Source: Haliclystus octoradiatus (Eukaryota > Cnidaria > Staurozoa > Stauromedusae > Haliclystidae). From it: 64,000 nt of DNA. Shown in pieces: positions 22,699 through 33,430 of this stretch (its first letter is position 1; each line of letters begins with the position of its first letter). The stretch covers positions 15,946,415-16,010,414 of the forward strand of contig OU744449.1 of NCBI GenBank assembly GCA_916610825.1, read 5' to 3'. The notes below the pieces were generated by a model. It was not told the origin of the DNA. It did no database searches and was given only the letters and a program-made list of their open reading frames with translations. A program made the position numbers and the translations under genes.

Positions 22699-23121
22699 GT
22701 GTTGCAGTTGCCCCACAGTGTGCCCCAAACTGGTTGAATTATGGTGATTTTTGCTACTTATTCAACAATGTGTCATCAACAGTAAAAGGAAAATCATGGT
22801 CAGATGCCAGAACAGGTTGTTTATCACAAGGAGGTGATCTAGCAAGTATTCATAGTGACCAAGAGCAAACATTCCTTGCTAATAGTCTAACAGCTGACCA
22901 GAAGCTCCAGCACTTCTGGATTGGCTTCAATGATCGGCAGACTGAAGGCACATATGCATGGAGTGATGGATCAGCTGTTAATTATACAAAATGGAATTTA
23001 GCTGATGGTGAACCAAACAATTGGAGTGGTAATGAAGACTGCGCTGAAATACATCATACAGGAAAATGGAATGATAATGGTTGTTTCCGTGAATTTGGTT
23101 TTCTTTGCAAACGGAAAATTA
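22699..23121 (+). CDS. Multi-CTLD gene, C-type lectin domain 1
   Basis: A single exon encodes a whole C-type lectin-like domain, a Ca2+-dependent sugar-binding or related recognition module. The acceptor is AATTTTAG (22691-22698) and the donor GTAAGT (23122-23127); both ends are phase 1, so the domain is a shufflable module. The order is canonical: CAPNWLNYGDFCYLF, WSDARTGC, GGDLASIHSDQEQTFL, FWIGFNDRQTEGTYAWSDGS, then EPNNWSGNEDC, GKWNDNGC and FLCKRK. EPN predicts mannose/GlcNAc-type specificity, and WND is the conserved Ca2+-site motif. A possible GTG start at 22647 is intron sequence. Confidence 0.92.
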
Positions 23122-23472
23122 GTAAGTATAGTGCTAAAGGTGTGTGCTTATACAAACAAGACCTCAAGTTTTGTTTTTTGTAAAAGCATATTTAAAATAT
23201 TTGCAAGCCTAGAATTTTGATATGCAACCGTCATAATAGTTGATTTGTGTATATATGTTGCTTTACCATCTCTTCCATTTACCGTAGCTAGAACCGGACT
23301 ACAGCGGAAAATTTGCTGAGTTCTTGTACTGTTCATGAATATCCAACAGTTGATGAAAATTCACAGTTTATGAAATTTAAGCCTTTTAACACCCATGTCC
23401 TATTTTCACAGGGGAAGTAAAACACATAATGATTACTTCTTATTTGATGAACATTGAACACATTCGACTTTT

Positions 23473-23620
23473 ATGCACTTTTATGCCTCATGCGTTTGCA
23501 ATATTACTAATAAACGCTTAAAATCAAAAATAGAAAGATAGTAACTATGCACTTTTATGCCTAATGCGTTTTCAATATTACTAATAAACTCTTAAAATCA
23601 AAAATACAAAGATAGTAAGT
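23473..23620 (+). repeat. 74-bp tandem duplication
   Basis: ATGCACTTTTATGCCTCATG ... AAATCAAAAATAGAAAGATA occurs twice, back to back, with a few substitutions. It lies in the intron after CTLD1. Confidence 0.85.
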
Positions 23621-25054
23621 AAATGGTGCTTCAAGTTCTATCTCTTCCCAATTCAAGTGTCCAACAAACACCATGTGCAACATAGGCCTACAATAATTGG
23701 CCGAAGGCTGTGTAAGCGCCAATTCCTACTAAATTAACTTAAATTATATATTCTACTGCGCATGCTCATAATATATTGCATAGCGCATATATTAAACTTT
23801 AGTTGGCAAACATCACCGAAAGAGCAACAACAACTTTCCACCATCGGACACACGGTATGAATTATTTACATTAATTATAACAATAATCTTACATATCTAT
23901 ATATTCAATCTTTTTATATCATTTTATTAATATTTTAACATAATTTCCATTTATTTCATTTTTATAGTTCAAAACGGTACAACGGTAATTCGTAAATCGG
24001 TAAATCATTACAAATCATTGCAAGTCATATTCAACGTCGTTTCTCTATCAAAGAAAACAACATATAGTATCATTATCGTCACAAATTGTGTCTATTTATT
24101 GTGTCAATCCTATCATTCTAATGTTACCGTCATTCGCCGCGCCAACTCAGTGAAAGTAATAAGAACTGGCGGTTACAGGCTGCTTTTCCTGGCTTCATTG
24201 ATTATCATTCTACAACATTTGATATGTATGTATATGGCATTTGATGCAACAAGTTGAAGCTTCATTTAGCCACCTCATGAAATGGTCATAAAACAAAATC
24301 ACAAAAGAGTTAAAAATCTATTGTTTAATGTTGTACAATAATTAATGATTAACAATGATTTAAATTTCCCAAAGATTGACTGATCTGTTCCAAAATCGAA
24401 TGGATTGGAAACAACTGCTACTTCCCTAGATTGTAAAATTGTTGAAAATGGACTCTTTGATTTGTAATTTCTCCAGCAAGTCAGGACAAAATTTTTGATT
24501 TCATTTTATGCTCAGACAAACATGCTGTGTATAAGACAGCTGGTCTCGGAACCATTCACACCGGGACAGGGTGATGTGCAAGGCAACTAGTCATGCGAGC
24601 CACTGATCGTTGATTTTCGTCATCTTCTTGTCGCGTAGATGGAAGTTGATCGCATCCTGCAATGCCTGTAAACAATACCGAACAGAATGTGCGAGTGCGA
24701 TAAATTTGATCGAAGTGATGGTGTCAAGCACAGTGGTCAAAAAGCGGAAAAGAAAGGTCATGTCGAAGTATTTACTATCCAATATCAGCGATAAACATGA
24801 TTGCAACACAATACTGTTATCTACTTTGTCGACCTCTAAATAATATAGTACTATTCTACTTACTTTGAGTTATATAATGATTCACAAGAAAATTTTCAGG
24901 ACTAGGCCCACAGTGTTTCACCGTAGACCTATCATCGATCTCAAAACAGTTCAATATCATTATTTCAAGGCTATTTACTATGATTCAAACTGAAATAAGT
25001 CCTGTACATGCATTGTATTTAGGACGTCTGTGTCTAGTTTATCCATCTTGAATT
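23621..25054. other. Intronic, nothing recognised
   Basis: AT-rich intron of the lectin gene. Short open frames around 24018-24257 and 24591-24843 have no recognisable domain. Confidence 0.5.
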
Positions 25055-25142
25055 TGTCACATTACTGACTATCCTCGTTTTAATGTTGTAATCCTCGTTT
25101 CTGTTTAATTAGTAATTGTTATATTTAGAATAGCGTTAACTA

Positions 25143-25249
25143 CATAAGGATGGTGACTGAGTCAAAGAAAACACATTCTTAATTTCTGTTACTATAGTTT
25201 CACGCAGTGTGCGATCATCAGACAGTTGATACTCAAACATCAGACATTA
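25143..25249 (-). mobile_element. 107-bp hammerhead-bearing insertion (PLE end) with 16-bp target duplication
   Basis: The sequence is absent from the sister LTR at 29149-29539, so its exact limits are known. AGAATAGCGTTAACTA occurs on both sides (25127-25142 and 25250-25265). It contains one complete minus-strand hammerhead (25186-25225) and matches the arms of the palindrome at 32394-33216 through CATAAGGATGGTGACTGAGT and TTGATACTCAA. Confidence 0.93.
25186..25225 (-). ncRNA. Hammerhead ribozyme (in the LTR insertion)
   Basis: Read on the minus strand: stem I CTGT/ACAG, core CTGATGA, stem II CGCA-CAC-TGCG, core GAAA, short stem III CTATAG, predicted self-cleavage after GTA. All invariant core bases are present. 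Confidence 0.9.
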
Positions 25250-25616
25250 AGAATAGCGTTAACTATAAAGCAACTCGACTAAGCTAATATAATCAGTCGG
25301 TTAGTCGGAGTTGTAATGTTATGTTTGAATTACATTGTTGAAGTTAAACAAATCTGTCTAATCTCTCATTGTTCAATATCCAAGTCGTAGTTTGGTTATA
25401 CGACAGAATTGTTGTAAGTTATGTAACAGTATCATTCTAATACTTATTTAGTAAGGTCAAAATAAAATGATAATAAAATAAAAAGAATTATCAAAAGAAT
25501 AATTACAGCTGCGGGAGCCGATCCGTTGACCCTACGACAGTGACTCTACTACGCAGGTGTGACTACCAAATTGGCGCTGCAAGTAGTAATACTCATCGTT
25601 CTGGAGATTTACGTTC

Positions 25617-26437
25617 ATGGATCGTCATCACAAGTTACCTTTGGATGACCCCGAAAAGACGTATGCCTGGTTCTCTGCTTTTCAAGCAAGATGTAGAAAA
25701 GAGAAAGTAATCGAAGAGACTTCCAAAGATGAAGAAGGAAGAGACGTTAAAAAGTATAATCAAACGGATTTATTCCTCGAAATGTGTGGCGAGAAATCGT
25801 ACATAACTTTGGCCAGATTATTGAAGCCAGAGAAAATGGAATGTATACCATTTAAAAAATCTATGATGTTGCAAAAGCCTTTCTAGAGCCAAAAGAAAGA
25901 TTATTAATAGCCGAAAGAACGAATTTTTTATTAATCGAGAAAAATGTAGATGAATCGGCTGATGAAGTTCACATGAGAATTAATCATTCATCTGATAGAT
26001 GTGACTTCTCATCATTCAAGACTATGATGGACCCTTCAGATGAGCTAAAGTAAATGGTTTTCATCAAATGTTTCAAAGACAAAGATATAACTAAAAGTCT
26101 ATTGGAATTTATCAGACGGACTCCAAAGTACACATATGATGATTTAAGAGAGCAAGTACGTCAGTATGAGCAAGCTAACCTCTTTGTGAAAGCCGCTGCA
26201 ACCTCAAAATCAACTAATGAAGGTGAAATTCATTATGCGTCAAGTAATAAGGGTAAGATTATTAATAATTGTAAATTTTGTAAAGGAAAACATTTACATG
26301 GCAAATGTCCAGCTTTTACTGCTATATGTCGTTCTTGTGATAAACGTGGACATTACGCTAGTTGCTGTCAAAAGTCAGAACGTAAACATGCCAATACTGA
26401 TAATAATGTGCGTAGTTATAAGACTAAGAATATTTAG
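25617..26437 (+). pseudogene. Ty3/gypsy gag (frameshifted)
   Basis: ATG at 25617 (MDRHHKLPLDDPEKTYAWF) starts the capsid precursor. The frame shifts near 25860 and a TAA lies at 26051, before MVFIKCFKDKDITKSLLEF. Two Cys clusters at the end (CKFCKGKHLHGKC, CRSCDKRGHYASCC) form nucleocapsid zinc knuckles that bind RNA. The SNKGN stretch runs on towards pol, but the protease is absent. Confidence 0.85.
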
Positions 26438-26542
26438 CAATAAAGGAAATTCACGCCATTCAGTAAATAATGTAGATAATTTAACTACATTCGATGACGA
26501 CAGTGATGAGAGCGCTGATTTATTACTGAAAATTCTTCCCCG

Positions 26543-28908
26543 GTGGTATGGGTTAAGAAACGATCCGGAGGTCTGCGGATGTGTGCGGACTTTGGTGTTC
26601 ATGTTAATAATAAAATTTTAAGCGAGGCATACCCATTGCCAAATATTGAAAATATTTTTGCGGAAATGAATGATTCTTGTTATTTTGCAAAAATTGATCT
26701 CCAATCTGCCTATTGGCAAATTTTACTTGATAAACAAGCACAAGATTTATCAGTTATTAACACAAGCAAAGGTTTATATCGCGTAAAAAGATTGCAAATG
26801 GGAATGAAAAATTCTAGCGCTATTTTCCAGCAATGTATTGAATCGGTTTTAAAAGGTTTAAAAGGAGTCGTTCCTTATCAAGACGATGTCCTGATTTATG
26901 CTAAAACTGAAGAATCTCTCAAAAAACGTTTGAACGCTGTTACTGAACGTTTTCGTCATAGACATTTGAGTATTAACGTCGATAAATGTGTTAATCGTGT
27001 TTCAGAAGTTTCATTTTAGGATATCGGATTTCCCCTGACGGCATCGATCCTGATCCAAAACTCGTTGAAAAAATTCAAGCTGTTAAACCACCAACTACAA
27101 TTAAACAAGTTGAATCGTTTCTTGGTTTAGCAAATTTTTTCCGTCATCTCATAGACAATTTTGCAAGCAAGGTAAAACCTCTAAACGCTCTTCGCAAAAA
27201 GAATACTGAATTTTTATGGTCAGACAAATGTCAGAATGCGTTTGATCGACTTAAAAATGAGTTATCTCAACAGCCTCTTGTTTAGCCTTATTCTTTAAAA
27301 AAGGAAGCCACGCTTACAACCGATGCATCAGGTGAAGCGATTGCCGGTATTTTGACACAGGATGGAAAGCCTGTTATTTACATTTCAAAGTCGCTTACTC
27401 CTGCAGAGCAAAAATACTCTACCACTGAGCGTGAAGCGTTGGCAATAGTTTGGTGTGTTGAGCGATTACGTGCGTTGCTTTTAGGGCGAAAATTTGCTCT
27501 AATAACTGATCACAAGGCATTAACGTATCTATTTAGCAATTCAAAAGGTGTGCCAAAAACTGCTTCTGCGAGACTGTCCCACTGGGCAATCAAGCTTATG
27601 GCCTTTGATTTTACGTTAAATCATCAACCAGGTGAGAAAATTACTCACGCTGATTCTCTTTCTCCTTTTGAAAATGTTTCCATTTCACGAGAAGAGGTTG
27701 TTGCTAGTTTGGAAGTAGCCAGTGTTGCTTTTATGGCTCCAGTCGTTGACGTCAGCGATTTAAAATTAGCATTACAAAATGACGTAGTTTCTCAATCGAT
27801 TTCTAAACGAATTATTTCTGGTAACTAGAATAATTTATCAAATGCTGAAAAATCACTTGCTAAATATCGTGATTCATTGACAATTGAAAATGATCTTATT
27901 TATGCTAAATCATTACCTTTCATACCTGAGGCATTGCGCACAACAATTCTGAAAAAAGCACACGACACTCATCAAGGTATTAATTCAACCTTACGGTTTA
28001 TTTTAAAAGGTGCCTGGTGGCCCGGTATTTCCCGTGATGTTGACCGTTTTGTTTCCAATTGTTCTACTTGTTGTGGTCTCAGACCAAAAGTTTCCAATTC
28101 TGTTCACAAGTGGCCCGAAGCCGGTCGTTGGGAACGCCTTCATATGGATTTTGGTCACGTAAAAGACGTGGGACCAGTTTTGTTAATTGCAGATGCCGGA
28201 AGCGGTTGGATAGAAGCCTTCCGTTGTTCTGACCGTTCATCTCCGCGCATTATCCGAATATTTTCTACTCTGTTTGCTCGTTTCGGAATTCCTAAATTAG
28301 TTGTTTCTGATAACGCTAAAGAGTTTATCAATGATGAAATTGTTTCTTGGCTGTCTAAGTCAGGTTGTCGAAAATCAGAATCACCGCAATATTTTCCTCG
28401 CGCCAACGGCTTGGCTGAGCGTGCTGTTCAAACCGTCAAACGTGGCATGAAAGCATGGAACAAAACTCTGCGTGTGTCTTTCGACATGTTCTTAAACAAA
28501 ATTTTGCTAGTGCATCGCACCACATCCGCAGCTAGGCAAAAGTCACCTGCTGAGATCCTTCTCGGAAGATCTCCGCGCATTCCGTTCGTTTCTGAACTCA
28601 TCCCCGGTGACGTAGTGATGTATCGTCAATCACCATCCCATCAACCCTCCCAAGCAGAATATATCCTCGCCAAGGGTAGGAATACAGCCTGGTTGACCCA
28701 CCATGACCGCACTGTATTAGCATCAAAAGACCAGTTTGCCCCTGTTCCTCATTCATCGAATGAATCTAATTCAAACCCTGTAAACAGTTCTAATTCTAAT
28801 GATTTACCAACGTCATCAACATTAACATCTGACTCTAGTAAGACTGCTCCTGTAATTAGACGTTCTACACGTCAAACTAAGGAACCATCCTATTATGGAC
28901 GTTCGTAA
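26543..28908 (+). pseudogene. Ty3/gypsy pol: partial RT, RNase H, integrase
   Basis: It enters RT abruptly at PVVWVKKRSGGLRMCADF. The catalytic box YQDDVLIYA (usual Y[VLI]DD) is near 26880. A one-base loss in a T run near 27012 produces a TAG, and further TAGs lie near 27283 and 27826. RNase H (TTDASGEAIAGIL, TEREALAIVWCVERL, LITDHKALTYLF) and an integrase (H..H..C..C at HDTHQGINS ... CSTCCGL; MDFGHVKDVG; SDNAKEFINDE; ANGLAERAVQTVKRG) follow. The last 343 codons are intact. The C-terminal RRSTRQTKEPSYYGR is a usual gypsy tail. Protease and the RT fingers are deleted at about 26530. Confidence 0.9.
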
Positions 28909-28924
28909 ATTTATTTAATTCTCA

Positions 28925-29090
28925 TACCTATTCAATTATATAATTATTCAATTATACGATATTGTTCGTTAATATACTTAATTTTCATACTTATATTCAA
29001 ATATACCATATTTTCTTCAATATACTTAATTTTCATACTTTTCAAATATACCATATTTTCTTTAATATACTTAATTTAAATTTAAATACT
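28925..29090 (+). repeat. AT-rich tandem repeat before the 3' LTR
   Basis: About three imperfect units of ATATACTTAATTTTCATACT followed by TCAAATATACCATATTTTCT, in the untranslated part between pol and the polypurine tract. Confidence 0.7.
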
Positions 29091-29148
29091 TATTATAATA
29101 CACCATAGTTAATCTTACAATACGCATGTTCATGCTGGTGAAGGGAAG

Positions 29149-29539
29149 TGTCACATTACTGACTATCCTCGTTTTAATGTTGTAATCCTCGTTTCTGTTT
29201 AATTAGTAATTGTTATATTTAGAATAGCGTTAACTATAAAGCAACTCGACTAAGCTAATATAATCAGTCGGTTAGTCGGAGTTGTAATGTTATGTTTGAA
29301 TTACATTGTTGAAGTTAAACAAATCTGTCTTATCTCTCATTGTTCAATATCCAAGTCGTAGTTTGGTTATACGACAGAATTGTTGTAAGTTATGTAACAG
29401 TATCATTCTAATACTTATTTAGTAAGATCAAAATAAAATGATAATAAAATAAAAAGAATTATCAAAAGAATAATTACAGCTGCGGGAGCCGATCCGTTGA
29501 CCCTACGACAGTGACTCTACTACGCAGGCGTGACTACCA
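29149..29539 (+). repeat. 3' LTR (391 bp)
   Basis: TGTCACATT ... GTGACTACCA, almost identical to the 5' LTR without its insertion. It serves as the empty-site reference for the hammerhead insertion. Confidence 0.93.
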
Positions 29540-29929
29540 TTAGACCTCAAACACATGAGGTTAATTTTCAATTTTTGTTTTTGTTTTTGTCTATTTTTAA
29601 CTTTTAAGATACCGGTATTTGTTTTTGTGGAATACATTATATCTTTGATCTTATATTATTCGGATTGTCACACGTTAAGAAAGGCTAGTACAAACAGAGG
29701 TTTTAATATACAAATGAGGTGACCACAAACAATTTAATATGTGCCATGTATCTACCCATCCAAATTATAGTTCTATGACTTATATTCGATGTCAACCATT
29801 GGCGGTAAAACATCTCCATATTTTGTTAATAACGCAAGTAACTAAAAAAGAACAATAGTAACATATAGCATGTCAGTCAGATGCAATTGAAACACAAATT
29901 GAATTAAATTGAAAATTAATTAGAGTTAC

Positions 29930-31085
29930 AATGCCTTGCAGTGGCTGGCATGCCTCCCTGCCTCGCACTTTACCCAACCTCATTCACATCACAGTGTGAT
30001 CACATGCCTCTTAAACTTAAACTGGAATCACAAAATGACAATACCCTTTCTTCTCCAAACAGTTCGCAATTCCCCAGGAAGATTGAATTTTTGAAATGCT
30101 AATTGTACAGCAATTAACAGACAGTTAGCTTCTATCAAATGGTTAAGCCTTCTAAAATCAAGTAACTCTGATGTCAAACTTTACTGGGAAAAGATGTGTG
30201 ATATACTAGACACATGTGTTGAAAAGCACTCACCTTTACACAAGAGACCTGTTGTCAACCCAAGTATCCAAAAAGTATTTGGGCACTTGTAGTTAAAAAC
30301 GACGCACATATTCACAAAGCAAATCCTCAACATCTGCTAAACTAGAACTTAATATGTGCCAATTACTACAATAGCGTTTGAAACTATCACATCGACTGCG
30401 AAACTGCTCTGATAACTTATCCTTCTCAACAAAGTTTTATTCATTTGGTAAAGGTAAAATCAAAAGTTCCTCGCTAGCCCCTGCTATCATCAAATAAGAT
30501 TTGTCAGTCACTACTGATGACAAAAAAAAGTCAATTTTATAAATTATTATTTTGCAACCGTTTTTACTAAAGATAACAGATTTATTACAGACTTGCCCGA
30601 GCCTGCAGATAAAAAAATTAAAAAAGCCTTTGAAAAAGTTTACTCTGCCCTTTTACAGTTGCCAGACAAATCATCTCATTCCCCAGATAACTATCCTGCT
30701 ATATTCTTCTTAATCGATAGCCACCAAAATTACTATACCGCTCTCCTTACTTTTTGAATTGTCATTGAGTACTGGAGTTGTACCGGATGTTTGGAGGCAT
30801 GCCCTTATCTCACCTATTTTCAAGAAAGGGGATCCTGCTCAAAACAAATTGAAGACCGATTTCGCTTACATGTATTTGCTGTAAAGTAATGGAAAGAATT
30901 GTTGCTGATTGTCTTTTGTTAAATTCAAAAGAACACAATACTTTATCTGACCGTCTGTATGGATTTTCTCAAAAAGATGGACTTGCTGTCAATTATTGTC
31001 TTTATTATATGACTGGTATAAGGCCATTATTAACAACTTGTGTTGATGCAATATACATAGATTTTGCTAAGGCATTGATACAGCT
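29930..31085 (+). pseudogene. CR1/Jockey-like LINE, linker and RT 5' half (decayed)
   Basis: The translation, in several frames, gives the endonuclease-RT linker (WLSLLKSSNSDVKLYWEKMC), then PDVWRHALISPIFKKGDPA, a LINE RT hallmark (about 30785-30840), and a frame with MERIVADCLLL ... DRLYGF and AIYIDFAKAL, corresponding to YIDFSKAFD of RT. Frames are broken repeatedly. It stops at about 31085, where PLE DNA begins. The matching second half of RT lies at 38080-38900 on the same strand, so one LINE copy was split by about 7 kb. Confidence 0.75.
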
Positions 31086-31199
31086 ACACGTCATCATCAT
31101 CATCATCATCATTTATTTAGCACCCGATGAGCTTGGAACTTTTTTCACGGGACTTTACATAATATGCAAAATATAATAACAGGTTATAATAAGTTATAG

Positions 31200-31796
31200 T
31201 AGAAAAGATAATTATTTACAGTGAGAATGTATATATATATTATAATAATAATAATGTTGATTAAATAAACATTTATTTATTAAGAGCAAAACATCAATAT
31301 AGTGCTCAATACTGGAAAGTAGAGCTATGTAGATATAAAATAAGAAATGAGACGTTTTCTCCGTTACTCGAAGTTTCGCGCTGTAGCGCTCCTCAGACGG
31401 TTTTATTCATATAAAAAACATTTTTAAATTCACCATATATATACATGATAAAAGTTTACACGCCTATTGATTAAATTGCTGTTCTATTGTTATTTGCTGC
31501 TATGTTAGTTTCCGTAGTAAATTATTATATGCTATTGTTTGTTTCCGTAGTAAATTATTATATGGTATTGTTCTATATATGTTTTATCTATTTCCTTGAA
31601 ATTTTTCAAATAAAACTTGTTTTCGTGCCTGCATTTAGAAACCAGCTCAGATCTTCTATTTAATAAGTTCTTGTTTTTGTAAAAGGTTATAAAAAATTTT
31701 TCCTCTAAACAGAGATGGCATTTTTTCAATACGTTGTTGTATGGCACTGCCGTTGATAGAAATAGCTACAGCGCGAAACTTCCAGTAATATATATA
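31200..31796 (-). mobile_element. Penelope-like element, 3' part (copy A)
   Basis: Minus-strand end of a PLE: conserved ATAGTGCTCAATA block (about 31300), hammerhead (31361-31400), 3' UTR, then the C-terminal third of the GIY-YIG endonuclease protein (31532-31747; KKCHLCLEEKFFITFY, LVSKCRHENKFYLKNF). It is truncated at its 5' side near 31760, where a partial plus-strand hammerhead (GCTACAGCGCGAAACTT) is joined to it in inverted orientation. Confidence 0.85.
31361..31400 (-). ncRNA. Hammerhead ribozyme (PLE copy A)
   Basis: Minus strand: stem I CCGT/ACGG, core CTGAGGA, stem II GCGC-TACA-GCGC, GAAA, stem III CTTCGAG, predicted cleavage after GTA. The stem II closing G-C is canonical. Confidence 0.9.
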
Positions 31797-31831
31797 TATA
31801 ATAAAAAGAGTCAAAGACTACACATTCATAA

Positions 31832-31871
31832 TTGTTACTAATAGTTTCATGCTTATGCAATCATCAGACAA
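31832..31871 (-). ncRNA. Hammerhead ribozyme (PLE copy B, left)
   Basis: Minus strand: stem I TTGT/ACAA, core CTGATGA, stem II TGC-ATAA-GCA, GAAA, stem III CTA-T-TAG, cleavage after GTA. Confidence 0.88.
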
Positions 31872-32246
31872 ATAAACTAATTAATGAATAACATACAGTT
31901 CCGCCTACATCGATTTACAAACCTACAGTTATTGTTTAACAGAACAAAGGATTTTGATGCTAGAAATAAATTGCATTGTTGTTGTTTCCTATTATCGCTT
32001 CGTTAGTTATCATCTGCATATATAAATTATAAAATATATATTATGTTTTCACGGATTTATAATTAGTTAGGTAAAATTTATTCTCATGTCTACATTTGGA
32101 AATGAGTTCAGACTTTTTATTCAATAGATCATTTTTAGTGCAAATAATATGGTACTTTTACTTACTTATGGTAAATCGATTAAGGTAAGGTGAAGGTTTG
32201 TAAATCGATATAGGCGGAACTGTATGTTTTTCATTAATTTGTTTAT

Positions 32247-32286
32247 TTGTCTGATGATTGCGTAAGCATGAAACTATTAGTAACAA
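32247..32286 (+). ncRNA. Hammerhead ribozyme (PLE copy B, right)
   Basis: Plus strand: stem I TTGT/ACAA, core CTGATGA, stem II TGC-GTAA-GCA, GAAA, stem III CTA-T-TAG, cleavage after GTA. It is the inverted partner of 31832-31871. Confidence 0.88.
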
Positions 32287-32501
32287 TTATGAATGTGTAG
32301 TCTTTGACTCCTTTTATTATATTTAGCTCTGTCAAATGATATCGAGCACTATTTTTTGCTATTAGATAATATCTAATATATATATATATATATTAGATTT
32401 ATCTATCGTCAGATGTGATAGTGCTCAATACCGATGAAACATTGGCAGAGCTGTAATACATAAGGATGGTGACTGAGTCAAAGAAAACACATTCTTAATT
32501 T

Positions 32502-32541
32502 CTGTTACTATAGTTTCACGCAGTGTGCGATCATCAGACAG
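32502..32541 (-). ncRNA. Hammerhead ribozyme (palindrome C, left arm)
   Basis: Same type as the LTR insertion: stem I CTGT/ACAG, CTGATGA, stem II CGCA-CAC-TGCG, GAAA, stem III CTATAG, cleavage after GTA. Confidence 0.9.
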
Positions 32542-33068
32542 TTGATACTCAATGAAAAATATACATGGTGACTCCTATTACATGCTATCATAAGTGTCGC
32601 AGCGCGTTATTGTTTTAATACAATAGTTGTCTTAACATACAATGGTGCTATTGTTCCGTTTTGGTAATTAAGGCGTCAGATAAATGAAATTGTTTCCTAT
32701 TACAGCAGTTAAGTTAAATTATGTTTTAGTTTCTTTAAAATTAGATAAATAAAATTTATTCTCGTGACGGCATTTTGAGATTACTTCAGATTTTTTATTA
32801 AGTAATGGCTCTTTTGAGCATATAATATAATATTTTTCCAATAAACATGAATAAATTTTATTTATCTAATTTTAAAGAAACTAAAACATAATTTAACTTA
32901 ACTGCTGTAATAGGAAACAATTTCATTTATCTAACGCCTTAATTACCAAAACGGAACAATAGCACCATTGTATGTTAAGACAACTATTGTATTAAAACAA
33001 TAACGCGCTGCGACACTTATGATAGCATGTAATAGGAGTCACCATGTATATTTTTCATTGAGTATCAA

Positions 33069-33108
33069 CTGTCTGATGATCGCACACTGCGTGAAACTAT
33101 AGTAACAG
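33069..33108 (+). ncRNA. Hammerhead ribozyme (palindrome C, right arm)
   Basis: Exact inverse of 32502-32541, on the plus strand. A transcript crossing the whole palindrome would carry one active and one antisense copy. Confidence 0.9.
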
Positions 33109-33243
33109 AAATTAAGAATGTGTTTTCTTTGACTCAGTCACCATCCTTATGTATTACAGCTCTGCCAATGTTTCATCGGTATTGAGCACTATCACATCTG
33201 ACGATAGATAAATCTATCTTTATTATTATATATATATATATAT

Positions 33244-33429
33244 ATGCATTGCCCACTACTTCGGTAGTTTGAGCACTCTGGTATGGCACAGATGTTTTTT
33301 CATGTGATGAATTTTTTCACCACATTTATAACTCATCTTGACTTAGGTGTATACTGAAGTCAGTTCCTTGTTCGCTCACTGAGCAGTACTGATGAAGGCT
33401 AATGGCCAGAAACATGTACTTGTCTGCTG

Positions 33430-33430
<1 letters not shown>
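33244..33430 (+). mobile_element. Short non-coding retrozyme-like unit (family D), single copy
   Basis: A 190-bp unit from GCATTGCCCACTACTTCGG to CTTGTCTGCTGC, with TTTGAGCACT near one end and a hammerhead-like core at the other. It lies between (TA)n tracts. It is homologous to the two tandem units at 55148-55600 (opposite strand). It has no coding capacity. Confidence 0.7.
33382..33428 (+). ncRNA. Hammerhead-like motif, family D (non-canonical)
   Basis: CTGATGA, stem II GGC-TAATG-GCC, then GAAA and CATGTA. Outer AGCAG/CTGCT could pair as stem I, but the bases next to the core (TA and CTTGT) do not pair well, and stem III is a bare CATG palindrome. It may be a divergent or dimer-only hammerhead. 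Confidence 0.45.

Larger units (their letters stand above)
25055..25568 (+). repeat. 5' LTR with a 107-bp hammerhead insertion
   Basis: Starts TGTCACATTACTGACTATCC and ends GTGACTACCA. Without the insertion and its duplicated target it is 391 bp, exactly the length of the 3' LTR. Confidence 0.93.
25055..29539 (+). mobile_element. Ty3/gypsy LTR retrotransposon with both LTRs
   Basis: Two LTRs (25055-25568 and 29149-29539) frame gag and pol in the same orientation as the lectin gene. The LTRs are near identical apart from a 123-bp difference explained by the hammerhead insertion at 25143. A TGGCGCTGC primer-site candidate follows the 5' LTR, and a GAAGGGAAG purine tract precedes the 3' LTR. 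Outer flanks (GAATT on the left, TTAGA on the right) show no target duplication, which suggests recombination or post-insertion change. The protease and the start of RT are deleted. Confidence 0.9.
31797..32345. mobile_element. Fold-back PLE with a hammerhead at each end (copy B)
   Basis: The ends are inverted: AGTCAAAGACTACACATTCA on the left and TGAATGTGTAGTCTTTGACT on the right, each next to a hammerhead (31832-31871 minus and 32247-32286 plus). The middle keeps a minus-strand relic of the endonuclease C-terminus (around 32050-32160). TTTAGCTCTGTCAAATG ... GAGCACTAT follows the right hammerhead. Confidence 0.85.
32394..33216. mobile_element. PLE palindrome: two 368-bp arms, 87-bp centre (copy C)
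   Basis: Positions pair to a constant sum of 65610: left arm 32394-32761, right arm 32849-33216, with only about one mismatch noticed. Each arm has the conserved GCTC/GAGC hairpin block, a hammerhead and the PLE 3' UTR. The centre is a scrap of the endonuclease C-terminus in minus orientation. It is flanked on both sides by (TA)n. Confidence 0.93.

Noticed and set aside
31765..31790. A further plus-strand hammerhead
   Set aside because: Only the second half (GCTACAGCGCGAAACTT) is present and the CTGAGGA core is missing; noted as partial in copy A.
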